In this document: in pieces, positions 1-7,866 of the stretch
Position numbering within the stretch: position 1 is the stretch's first letter
Layout: each line of letters begins with the position of its first letter
From: Candidatus Gastranaerophilales bacterium
GTDB lineage: Bacteria; Cyanobacteriota; Vampirovibrionia; Gastranaerophilales; Gastranaerophilaceae
Direction: 5' to 3'
Assembly: GCA_947625495.1 (NCBI GenBank)
Contig: CANQOQ010000001.1
Span: 124,001-188,000 of the forward strand
DNA length: 64,000 nucleotides
Translations under genes and position numbers: made by a program
Notes under the pieces: generated by a model
Seen by the model: only the letters and a program-made list of their open reading frames with translations
What the model was told of the DNA's origin: nothing
Databases searched by the model: none

Positions 1-62
1 CTGTGAGGTATTAAATCCATAATCCCTTTAATATCGAATTGAAGTACTTGTTCTTCTGCCAT
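1..62 (-). CDS. fabZ: 3-hydroxyacyl-ACP dehydratase FabZ, N-terminal fragment
   Basis: Only the first 20 codons lie in the window; the gene runs off the left edge. The reading begins MAEEQVLQFDIKGIMDLIPH, which matches the FabZ N-terminus up to its conserved LPHR motif just before the hot-dog fold. FabZ dehydrates 3-hydroxyacyl-ACP in fatty acid synthesis. The start codon overlaps the lpxC stop (TAATG), so the two are probably translationally coupled, and fabZ next to lpxC/lpxD is a usual arrangement. The call rests on a short fragment plus context. Confidence 0.75.
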   Translation of the reverse strand, partial: MAEEQVLQFDIKGIMDLIPH

Positions 63-868
63 TATGCCTCCATTATTATCTTATTTTGTAATTCTTTTGC
101 CACTATCGAATGAACCGTATGTCCCGCTTCTTTTACTATTATTTCCGCATTCAAGTTTAATACATTGCAGCCTGCAAGATAAAAATCACCGATTAAATCA
201 AGTATTTTATGTTTTATAGGCTCATATTCGGAATTAAGTTCAACGGTATAGCCTTCATCTGTTAAACCAACGGTATTTTCAAGTTTTGCACCCCTTGCAT
301 ACCCTGCTTTTTGAAGCATTTCAAGTTCTTTTAAATAACCAAAAGTTCTTGCTTTTACGGCTTCATCAATATTATCAAGGTTTATACTAACCCAGCGTTT
401 ATTTAATTCTTTATGGTTAAAATTAACGCTGTATGTGATATTTAACTTATCAGAAGGCAAAATAACCAGATGTGTCTTGCCGTTTATATAATATAATGGT
501 TCTTTCAAGCTGATTTTAGTTGTATCGAGGTTTGTTACCCCAGCATTATTAAAAGCTTCAACCCACTCTTTTGAACTCCCGTCAAGGATGGGCATTTCAT
601 AATGTGATAAATAAACATCCAAAGAATCTATACGGCATATTGCACACGCTGCCATAAAATGCTCAATAAGCATTATTTTTATGTTTGAATCGCCGATTAC
701 GGTGCAGTGTTCGGTTGAAACGACATTATTTATATCCGCAGTTATTTCAAATGAATTAAAATGAAAACGTATGCCTTTTTTATCTGACGGGCAAACTCTT
801 GCTACAGAGTCTTTTCCCGTCATCAATCCTGTTGATTTTAAAACGACCTCTTTTTTTAGAGTAGCCAT
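62..868 (-). CDS. lpxC: UDP-3-O-acyl-N-acetylglucosamine deacetylase LpxC
   Basis: Zinc-dependent deacetylase for the committed step of lipid A synthesis, cytoplasmic. At 268 aa it is slightly shorter than the ~300 aa proteobacterial enzymes. Visible active-site elements are Glu69-His70 (IEHFMAA), the zinc ligands His220 and Asp224 in KHKILDLIGD, and the general acid His250 in AGHTVHS. It lies 7 nt after lpxD in the direction of transcription and its stop overlaps the fabZ start, so lpxD-lpxC-fabZ form one operon. It shows the cell makes lipid A and has an outer membrane. Confidence 0.96.
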   Translation of the reverse strand: MATLKKEVVLKSTGLMTGKDSVARVCPSDKKGIRFHFNSFEITADINNVVSTEHCTVIGDSNIKIMLIEHFMAACAICRIDSLDVYLSHYEMPILDGSSKEWVEAFNNAGVTNLDTTKISLKEPLYYINGKTHLVILPSDKLNITYSVNFNHKELNKRWVSINLDNIDEAVKARTFGYLKELEMLQKAGYARGAKLENTVGLTDEGYTVELNSEYEPIKHKILDLIGDFYLAGCNVLNLNAEIIVKEAGHTVHSIVAKELQNKIIMEA

Positions 869-875
869 TATTACC

Positions 876-1964
876 CTAGTCCTTTAACAAATGCTCATAT
901 TCTTTAAACTTAGCTATCAATTCTTCAGCTTTTTTCATAGTTTTAAGCTGTTTAATAAATTCTTTTCTCGGAACTGCGGGAGCGCCGATAAGTATGGATT
1001 TTTCGGGGAAACTTCTTGTAATTCCCGCTTTTGCCATAATAATCGAGTCGCTTCCTATTTCTATATGATCAGCCATACCTACTTGACCTGCTATAACAAC
1101 ACGGTCGCCTATTTTACAGCTTCCTGCTATACCGACCTGAGAAACTATCATACAACCTTTGCCGATTTTGCAATTATGCCCTATTTGAACAAGATTATCT
1201 ATTTTAGTCTGCTCGCCTATAACCGTATTTTCAATTGTACCTTTATCTATACAGGTATTAGCACCTATTTCAACATCATCTTCAATTACAACAGAACCTA
1301 CAGACGGTATTTTATAAATCTTTTGGTCAGTATTATCCTGTTTAACTTTTCCTTCTTCTCTTGCGTTTTCAACGTTATTAGGGTTTTCGGTAACAAAGCT
1401 GAATCCGTCAGCCGCAATACTAACTGAGTGCTGCAAAATAACACGGTTTCCTATAATTGCATTATCTCCTATACTGCACCCCGGATGGAAAAGGCAGTTT
1501 TCACCTATTTGAACCGAGCGCCCTACGTATGTATTAGCAAGTATTTTTGAATTTTTTCCTATCGAAACGTTTCTTGAAATAACAACATTAGGTCCTATAG
1601 AAACATTTTCGCCGATTTTTGCCGTGGGGTGAACCGTAGCTGAAGGATGTATTCCTATTGTAGAATCCGGCGGCATGTAAAACAAGTGAAGGAGTTTCAT
1701 CATAGCCAAACGGGGACGTTCCGCTTCAATTGTCGAAATTAATTCAGAGGTAACCCCTATAGGTACAAGGGCAGCTTTTGCCTTTGTTTTTGATAAATTT
1801 TCTATCTCATCTTCATTAAGCGCCAACGCTAAAGTATTTTCATCCGCTAACAATGGCGGCCCGAGTCTTGAAATCTTTACATCCTCAAGTTTGGTTAAAA
1901 TACCGCCTACTATCTCGGATATTTCCTCAAGTGAATATTCACTCATACTATCTACATCCCTCAT
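876..1964 (-). CDS. lpxD: UDP-3-O-acylglucosamine N-acyltransferase LpxD
   Basis: Adds the second acyl chain to UDP-3-O-acyl-glucosamine in lipid A synthesis. The N-terminal ~100 residues form the uridine-binding domain. They are followed by a long left-handed beta-helix of hexapeptide repeats (many I-G-x-x-x/V-x-I-G units, about 105-330) and a C-terminal helix. The catalytic His sits in [10 protein letters not shown], followed by the typical VGIAGS. Two starts are possible: MRDVD (AGGG 6 nt upstream) and MSEYS six codons later at 1946, which matches the family N-terminus better. First gene of the lpxD-lpxC-fabZ operon. Confidence 0.96.
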   Translation of the reverse strand: MRDVDSMSEYSLEEISEIVGGILTKLEDVKISRLGPPLLADENTLALALNEDEIENLSKTKAKAALVPIGVTSELISTIEAERPRLAMMKLLHLFYMPPDSTIGIHPSATVHPTAKIGENVSIGPNVVISRNVSIGKNSKILANTYVGRSVQIGENCLFHPGCSIGDNAIIGNRVILQHSVSIAADGFSFVTENPNNVENAREEGKVKQDNTDQKIYKIPSVGSVVIEDDVEIGANTCIDKGTIENTVIGEQTKIDNLVQIGHNCKIGKGCMIVSQVGIAGSCKIGDRVVIAGQVGMADHIEIGSDSIIMAKAGITRSFPEKSILIGAPAVPRKEFIKQLKTMKKAEELIAKFKEYEHLLKD

Positions 1965-2052
1965 ATTTTTCCCTCATCTGCTTTTCTATTGTAATACGAG
2001 GGCAGGGAAATTACAATTATTTATAAAATATAATTACAAATATTGTCCGAAC

Positions 2053-2155
2053 AAAATTTTACTTACACCACTTCGTGGCTTATCGTAAAATTTTGAGAGT
2101 GGCATATTGAAAAGGTGAGCACTCGTACAGCGACGATGAGTCGGTGGTAGAGTGC
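2053..2155. other. Two nested hairpins between lpxD and rfaE2
   Basis: The gap holds two compound inverted repeats. The first pairs 2053-2062 with 2085-2094 (AAAATTTTAC/GTAAAATTTT) and encloses a ccac/gtgg hairpin at 2068-2078. The second pairs 2119-2124 (GCACTC) with 2150-2155 (GAGTGC) and encloses a cgac/gtcg hairpin at 2131-2143. The stretch ggtggtagagtgc resembles a tRNA D-loop, but no full tRNA cloverleaf can be built. It could be an mRNA-processing structure, a small RNA or a tRNA relic; function unknown. Confidence 0.45.
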
Positions 2156-2170
2156 GACACTAGATTAAAT

Positions 2171-2635
2171 TCAATTATTTCTCATTTTTTCAATAATAGA
2201 GGTTGTGGATTTACCTTCAACAAAGGTTATAAATTCAATCCTACCGCCGTTTTCCATAATCCCTTTAGCTTCAGGCAGTGTTTCTATTGTATAATCCGCT
2301 CCTTTTGTATGTACATCGGGTTTGATTTTTAAAAGAAGATTAATTGGAGAATCTTCATCAAACAACACTACATAATCAACGCTTCTTAAAGCACTTAAAA
2401 CCTCGGCTCTGTCATTTTCATTATTAATCGGGCGGTCTTCACCTTTTATGCTTTTTACCGATTTATCGGAATTAAGCGCCACAATTAAAACATCACCAAA
2501 ACTTTTTGCTTTCTCAAGATACCTTACATGCCCGACATGCAATATATCAAAACATCCGTTTGTAGTTACTATCGTTTTATGTTCCTGTCTTAACTTTTTT
2601 AATAAATCATCAAGTTGATTTTGTGCAACAAGCAT
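2171..2635 (-). CDS. rfaE2: D-glycero-beta-D-manno-heptose 1-phosphate adenylyltransferase
   Basis: Nucleotidyltransferase that makes ADP-heptose for the LPS inner core. At 154 aa it is the stand-alone C-terminal half of HldE, without the kinase domain. The signature is TTNGCFDILHVGH, with the nucleotide-binding HxGH at residues 33-36; GEDRPINNENDRAEVL and VHTKGADY are typical of RfaE2. The kinase half must be elsewhere. It fits functionally with the heptosyltransferase at 35341-36402. The upstream parvulin gene is cut off by a terminator, so rfaE2 likely has its own promoter or depends on readthrough. Confidence 0.94.
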   Translation of the reverse strand: MLVAQNQLDDLLKKLRQEHKTIVTTNGCFDILHVGHVRYLEKAKSFGDVLIVALNSDKSVKSIKGEDRPINNENDRAEVLSALRSVDYVVLFDEDSPINLLLKIKPDVHTKGADYTIETLPEAKGIMENGGRIEFITFVEGKSTTSIIEKMRNN

Positions 2636-2646
2636 AATATCTCCAT

Positions 2647-2681
2647 AAAAACGGGCGGAAATATTGATATATTTCCGCCCG
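2647..2681 (-). terminator. Rho-independent terminator after the parvulin gene
   Basis: Perfect 13-bp stem (2652-2664 with 2669-2681, CGGGCGGAAATAT on the plus strand), 4-nt loop, followed on the minus strand by a run of five T. It lies just downstream of the peptidyl-prolyl isomerase stop and ahead of rfaE2. Confidence 0.9.
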
Positions 2682-2689
2682 AATTATCA

Positions 2690-3832
2690 TTATTTCTTTT
2701 CTGTTCCCGTTTCTACTTTTGTTAATGATTTAAGTTCGGGATTTTTTTGTGTTTCTTCTTTTATAGTTTTTTGAATTTCTTCAGGATTATAAGAAGGGTC
2801 AATGAATTCTATTTTTGCATCATTTCTTAATGCTTCAATTTTATTTTTTAAGATTTCAACTTTATCCTGACCTTCTAAGTAGTTAATAATATCTTTTTTA
2901 CTTTGTTCAAAAGAAAGAGTGCCGGCTTCTTGTCTATCGGTAACCATAATAATATGATAGCCGAAATTGGTTTTAACAACATCCGAAACAGTATTTGGCG
3001 CCATAGAAAATGCTTTTTCAGCAAATGGTTCAACCATTTCATCCTTAGCAAAGAAACCTAAATCTCCGCCTTTTACTGAACTTGCCATATCTTCGGAATT
3101 TTCTTTTGCAACCTTAGCAAAAGTTTTAGGTGCTGCTTTTACCTGTTTTTGGAGCTTTTCTGCTTTTTTAAGTCTTGCATTCATTTCTTCTTGTACTTTT
3201 TTATTTAATTCTTCATCAGAAATATCTTTATTTTCTTCTTTAATTTTATCTTTTATCTGATTAGCATTAGCACTAATTAATATATGAGAAGCTCTTACAC
3301 GTTTTGGGTATTTGAATTTTGAAATATTGTCTTCATAATATTTTTTTGCAACCGAGTCGCCTATTGAAACCATAGCGATAGAGTCGACGAATTTTTTCAT
3401 TTTTATTTCTTCTTCAAGGTCTTTTTTGAATCTGTCATAAGGAACATTATTTGCTTTTAAAACCTGCATGAATTGTTCTTTTGTTCCGAATCTGTCTATG
3501 ATTTCTTTTTCGCCGTTTTCTATTTCCTGTTTAGAAACAGTAATTTTTCTTTTATCCATTTCCTCATTCAACAGAGCTTTTACTATTAAATTAGAAACAA
3601 CCTGTTCTCTCATCATCAGAGCAAAAATATTATTCGGATCTTTTTTAACATCAATTCCCATTTGTTCAAACATTCTGCCTGATACTACAGAATCATAAGC
3701 TTTGTCAAATTCTGACTGTGTAATTACGGTATTATTTATTTTTATAATATCCGTATCCTTATTTTTCAGACCGCAGCCCGTAAAAATAAACATTGCCAAT
3801 ATTGCAAATGTTATTACCTTCAACTTGTTCAT
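2690..3832 (-). CDS. Parvulin-type peptidyl-prolyl isomerase lipoprotein (SurA/PrsA-like)
   Basis: Predicted exported chaperone that isomerises Xaa-Pro bonds in folding envelope proteins. The N-terminus is a lipoprotein signal with lipobox FTGC (Cys20). A SurA-N-like helical region follows, then a PpiC rotamase domain around residues 175-300 (RASHILI, KENSEDMASSVKGGDLGFF, FGYHIIMVTDR). The domain is interrupted by a Lys/Glu-rich insertion near 190-225. The C-terminal tail is charged. It is the last gene before a strong terminator and lies 20 nt after mfd. SurA versus PrsA assignment cannot be made from sequence alone. Confidence 0.9.
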   Translation of the reverse strand: MNKLKVITFAILAMFIFTGCGLKNKDTDIIKINNTVITQSEFDKAYDSVVSGRMFEQMGIDVKKDPNNIFALMMREQVVSNLIVKALLNEEMDKRKITVSKQEIENGEKEIIDRFGTKEQFMQVLKANNVPYDRFKKDLEEEIKMKKFVDSIAMVSIGDSVAKKYYEDNISKFKYPKRVRASHILISANANQIKDKIKEENKDISDEELNKKVQEEMNARLKKAEKLQKQVKAAPKTFAKVAKENSEDMASSVKGGDLGFFAKDEMVEPFAEKAFSMAPNTVSDVVKTNFGYHIIMVTDRQEAGTLSFEQSKKDIINYLEGQDKVEILKNKIEALRNDAKIEFIDPSYNPEEIQKTIKEETQKNPELKSLTKVETGTEKK

Positions 3833-3852
3833 TTTATTCTCCTTGGATAATA

Positions 3853-6800
3853 CTAACCGTTATTATTTATATTATAATCGTTGCCTGTTTTTAATATATG
3901 ATAAAATAAATTTGTCAGAATGTTAAATAATTCTTCAAAATTTAGATAAGAAGTGTTAATAATTAATATACTTTTCCCGTCAGTACAGGTATTTGGGGCA
4001 GGAGTATATTTAATATATTTTGTAATATTTGAATCAGCTTTTGCACAAATTATATTCCATTCGCCTTTTGAAAATTCAGTATAAATGCGAACAGAAGAGT
4101 CTACCTCTCTGATTAAAGATATTCCGGCTTGTGAAGCAAGCAATCTCAACTGTACAAGTTTTATAAGATTTTCTACAGGCTCAGACATTTTGGAAAATCT
4201 GTCTTTCCATTCCGCTTTTATCAATTCAAGCTCATTAATAGATTTAACATCAGCCAGACGCTTATATTCAATCATTTTTTGTTCTTTTGAACCTACCCAT
4301 TCATCGGGGATATATGCGGTTACATTAATATCTACAATGGCAGGTTTATGCTCAACCTTCTTTCCTTCCTGAATTTCCGTTATTGCATCTTCCAATAATT
4401 GGCAGTATGTATCAAAACCGACATTAACCATTTGACCATGCTGCTTGGTGCCTAAGACATTTCCGACTCCTCTTATTTCTATATCTCTCATTGCTATTTG
4501 ATATCCGCTTCCGAGCGTTGTAAATTCTTTAATATATTTTAATCTCTTTATTGCGTCCTGAGTAAGCAGTTTACCCTCTTTATACAAGCAGTAGCAAAAT
4601 GCCTGACGGTCGGTTCTTCCCACTCTGCCTCTTATTTGATACAGCTGAGCAAGCCCGAATCTATCCGCATCATGAATTATCATTGTATTGGCATTTGGTA
4701 TATCAAGCCCGGATTCAATAATAGTAGTACATAAAAGAACATCATATTCCTTATTTAAGAAATCAACCATTATTGTTTCAAGTGCATTCTTATCCATTTG
4801 CCCGTGAGCTACGGCGAGCCTGATATTTGGAAGCAGTTCTTTCAATTTGTTTGCAAATTCGTATATACTTTCAACCCTGTTATACAGGTAAAATACCTGT
4901 CCTTCACGCTCAAGTTCATAATTTACAGCATTTTTTATAATGCTGTCTTTATATTCACCCACATAGGTTTTAATCGGCAGTCTATTCGTCGGCGGCGTAT
5001 TTATTATACTCATATCCTTTATTCCCGATAATGACATATAAAGAGTTCTCGGAATCGGAGTAGCCGACATAGTTAAAATATCAATATTTTTCTTCAGCCG
5101 TTTAAGCTTTTCCTTATGAGCAACGCCGAATTTATGCTCCTCATCAATTACCAGCAGCCCCAAATCTTTAAACTGAATATCATCCTGCAAAAGTCTATGT
5201 GTGCCTACAACCACGTCAATTTCACCGAGTATCAGTTTTTTTATAACTTCTTTCTGTTCTTTGGGAGTTTTAAATCTTGATAAAAGCCCAATTTTAACAG
5301 GATATGGCTTAAATCTTTCAGATATGGTCTGATAATGCTGCAAGGCAAGTATCGTTGTCGGAACAACTATTGCAGCCTGTTTTGATGACATAACTGCTTT
5401 AAATATAGCCCTTATTGCGACTTCCGTTTTTCCAAAGCCCACATCACCGCATATTAGTCTATCCATGGGTTTATCTGATTCCATATCCTCTTTTGTTTGC
5501 GATATTGCCTTCATCTGATCGGGAGTTTCCGTAAATTCAAAAGCATCCTCCATTTCATACTGCCAGATTGTATCGGGTTCAAATGCAAAACCTTGTGACA
5601 GCTTTCTTAAAGCGTATAAGTTAATTAAGTCCTGCGCTACATCTTCTACAGCCTTTTTAACTCTTGATTTTGTGTTATTCCAATCATTACCGCCCATTTT
5701 GGATAAAGTTGGAGCAATATTACCCGAACCCCTGTATCTGCACAGCATATTTATCTGCTCCGCAGGGATATGAAGTTTATCCCCTTTGGCGTATTCAAGT
5801 GTTAAATAATCTTTTTCTTCATTATCTATTGTTTGTTTTGAAAGTCCTTTAAATATACCGATTCCGTGAACCATGTGAACGATATAATCGCCTTCTTTTA
5901 TGTCATTTAAGCTTTCTATAAAGTCGAGATTTTCTCTCCTGTAACCGTACCTGCCCGCAGTAATATCTTTTGAGCGCTTATTAAATAGTTCTTTATCAGT
6001 AATTACAACTATTTTACAGTCATCTAAAATACTACCCGCAAGAACTATATTATTTATAATTCTAATCGGGCTGTCTTCACCTACAGGAAGTTCAGATTCC
6101 TTAAGTATTTCTTCCACCCTGTTTTTGTAGTCGGTAGCTATAATAATTTGATATTTTTCATTCAGCTTACTTTGAATAAATTTCGCTATATCCTCGATTC
6201 CGGAAGAAAAATAAGGAATTAACTGTGTTTTTAACTCAACATTTATATCAAATTCATCCGAAATAAAGTTATCAAAATAAACCTTCATAAAAGGGCTCAA
6301 TATAGTTAAAAACTCTTTTAAGTTCTTGTGTTTGAATTTATCAAGAGGAAGCGTTTGCTTTGTTCCGATATTTTCAAAATATTGTTTTTCTAAATTCTCG
6401 CATGTCTGTTCATATTTTGTTTTAAGCTGGGTATAGTCATCCAAAACCGCTATAAAATTATTTTTTGAAAGTATCCTAACAGCATTTTCAAGATTGGTAT
6501 TAAAGTATGTCTCATAATAATCTATTCCTTCAAAATAATCTTTATTTTTTAAAGATTCCAAAATTTCAAAGTAATTTTCATCATCGGTTTTTATTTTTTC
6601 TATTTTTTTATAAGAGTAATCATCCAAAATAAATTTATATACGGGAAGAATTTCGCATGTTTTAACTTTCTCAATACTTTTTTGATTGAGATTATCAAAA
6701 ATCCTTATATCAACAATACTGTCGCCCCAAAGTTCAATTCTATAAGGTTTATCCGTCAAAGGATATACATCAATAATATCACCTCTTACGCTGAATTCAC

Positions 6801-7299
6801 CTACATCTGCAACAAGGGTCTTTCTTTTATAGCCAAGTTTAACAAGGTTTTTTGTAAATTCTTCAACATTAATTTCTTCATCAACTTTTAAAGTAATTTT
6901 ATTTTTCTCAAAAAAATCAATATCGGGAAATGCTTCAAAAAGAGCCTTCTGCGGAATTATTACTATTTTATATTTGGTGCTGTTCCTTATTATTTCAACC
7001 TGTTTTGAATATTTATATAAATTTTTTCTGTTTGTATCATATATAGAACCGTCCTGATAGGGGAAAATAACAGGCTCAAGCTCAAATAAAACCTTCAAAT
7101 CATTTTGAAACTTAAGCGCAGTCTGCTCGGTATCCGTTATAAATATTATATTCTTTTCCTGATACAACAAAAATTGATACAATAAAAACAGTTTTGAACA
7201 GTTTGTAAGCCCATCCATAAGAAAAGAAGTATTTTTTTTGAGTAAAGCACGGACCTTTTCTGTATACTCACAATTTAAATTTTTAATAAGATTCTGCAT
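3853..7299 (-). CDS. mfd: Transcription-repair coupling factor Mfd
   Basis: Large DNA translocase that removes stalled RNA polymerase and recruits UvrA. At 1148 aa it is full family length. Order: UvrB-like N-terminal module (1-~350), RNA-polymerase-interaction domain starting near IKEGDYIVHMVHGIGIF, RecG-like helicase with Walker A GDVGFGKTE, DEEHKFG box and TMSATPIPRTL motif III, then the TRCF C-terminal domain (ending around VQLRLLASQAGI). Starts at a plain ATG with AT-rich upstream sequence. The parvulin gene follows 20 nt downstream, so the two are probably co-transcribed. Confidence 0.97.
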   Translation of the reverse strand: MQNLIKNLNCEYTEKVRALLKKNTSFLMDGLTNCSKLFLLYQFLLYQEKNIIFITDTEQTALKFQNDLKVLFELEPVIFPYQDGSIYDTNRKNLYKYSKQVEIIRNSTKYKIVIIPQKALFEAFPDIDFFEKNKITLKVDEEINVEEFTKNLVKLGYKRKTLVADVGEFSVRGDIIDVYPLTDKPYRIELWGDSIVDIRIFDNLNQKSIEKVKTCEILPVYKFILDDYSYKKIEKIKTDDENYFEILESLKNKDYFEGIDYYETYFNTNLENAVRILSKNNFIAVLDDYTQLKTKYEQTCENLEKQYFENIGTKQTLPLDKFKHKNLKEFLTILSPFMKVYFDNFISDEFDINVELKTQLIPYFSSGIEDIAKFIQSKLNEKYQIIIATDYKNRVEEILKESELPVGEDSPIRIINNIVLAGSILDDCKIVVITDKELFNKRSKDITAGRYGYRRENLDFIESLNDIKEGDYIVHMVHGIGIFKGLSKQTIDNEEKDYLTLEYAKGDKLHIPAEQINMLCRYRGSGNIAPTLSKMGGNDWNNTKSRVKKAVEDVAQDLINLYALRKLSQGFAFEPDTIWQYEMEDAFEFTETPDQMKAISQTKEDMESDKPMDRLICGDVGFGKTEVAIRAIFKAVMSSKQAAIVVPTTILALQHYQTISERFKPYPVKIGLLSRFKTPKEQKEVIKKLILGEIDVVVGTHRLLQDDIQFKDLGLLVIDEEHKFGVAHKEKLKRLKKNIDILTMSATPIPRTLYMSLSGIKDMSIINTPPTNRLPIKTYVGEYKDSIIKNAVNYELEREGQVFYLYNRVESIYEFANKLKELLPNIRLAVAHGQMDKNALETIMVDFLNKEYDVLLCTTIIESGLDIPNANTMIIHDADRFGLAQLYQIRGRVGRTDRQAFCYCLYKEGKLLTQDAIKRLKYIKEFTTLGSGYQIAMRDIEIRGVGNVLGTKQHGQMVNVGFDTYCQLLEDAITEIQEGKKVEHKPAIVDINVTAYIPDEWVGSKEQKMIEYKRLADVKSINELELIKAEWKDRFSKMSEPVENLIKLVQLRLLASQAGISLIREVDSSVRIYTEFSKGEWNIICAKADSNITKYIKYTPAPNTCTDGKSILIINTSYLNFEELFNILTNLFYHILKTGNDYNINNNG

Positions 7300-7334
7300 T
7301 CTATTATAATAAATCCTTCAAATAAATTATTCAA

Positions 7335-7362
7335 TTGTGAAAATGTTGCAAAACAGTATAAA
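7335..7362 (+). promoter_or_regulatory. Possible sigma-70 promoter for the 7398 gene and comEC
   Basis: TTGTGA (7335-7340), 16-nt spacer, TATAAA (7357-7362), 36 nt before the chosen start. The match to consensus is moderate and was made by eye only. Confidence 0.35.
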
Positions 7363-7397
7363 AAAATGGTTTAATGTTTATGAAACTGGAGTTAAAA

Positions 7398-7859
7398 ATG
7401 AAAAAGAAATTATTAATATTTATATTATCAATATTCTGTATAACGGGAGCAGCACTCGCAAACGGAATGGTCTTTGACCCCACCGAATATCCGACAATAG
7501 AAGAAATACCCGTTTCTAAAGTAAATTCAAACAGCACTAATGCACTGACAAATTCAGCTGCACAACTGCCGTCAAGTTCTGCTATTGACGAAAATATTAA
7601 AGCAAGTTCCACTTTGTCACAAGATGCAGTATCAGGTCAAAACGGTAATTTTAATAATGCTCTGTTTGAACTTGACAGCGCTCAAGTTAATATAAGAAAC
7701 GAACTTCTTGACCTTCGAGCAAAATATCAGGAAGTAGATACTCAATATCAGCTTATTAAAGAACAAAGAAGAGTTTTAAACCAGCAAGTAAAATCCATTG
7801 AACGAAGAATCAAAGGAATTGAAAAAACAAAAGCCAATATCAGAAAAAATATGATTTAA
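7398..7859 (+). CDS. Secreted coiled-coil protein of unknown function
   Basis: Not recognised as a named family. An ATG at 7374 is in frame, but the start at 7398 has GGAG 6 nt upstream and gives a clean signal peptide (MKKKLLIFILSIFCITGAALA). The mature part has a low-complexity Ser/Asn-rich stretch, then a C-terminal heptad-like coiled coil (about 95-150) rich in Gln, Arg, Lys and Glu. It probably sits in the periplasm or is surface-linked. It is 7 nt upstream of comEC on the same strand; a link to DNA uptake is only positional. Confidence 0.75.
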   Translation: MKKKLLIFILSIFCITGAALANGMVFDPTEYPTIEEIPVSKVNSNSTNALTNSAAQLPSSSAIDENIKASSTLSQDAVSGQNGNFNNALFELDSAQVNIRNELLDLRAKYQEVDTQYQLIKEQRRVLNQQVKSIERRIKGIEKTKANIRKNMI

Positions 7860-7866
7860 AATATCT

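Noticed and set aside
891-1427. 178-aa plus-strand open frame opposite lpxD
   Set aside because: Composition is Phe/Tyr/Asn-rich nonsense typical of an antisense shadow of a beta-helix gene; LpxD on the other strand has full motifs.
2119-2155. A complete tRNA near rfaE2
   Set aside because: D-loop-like bases occur but no acceptor stem, anticodon arm or TTCAA loop can be placed.
7331-7612. 93-aa minus-strand frame opposite the 7398 gene
   Set aside because: No ribosome site, and the plus-strand gene has a signal peptide, a Shine-Dalgarno and a coiled coil that account for the region.
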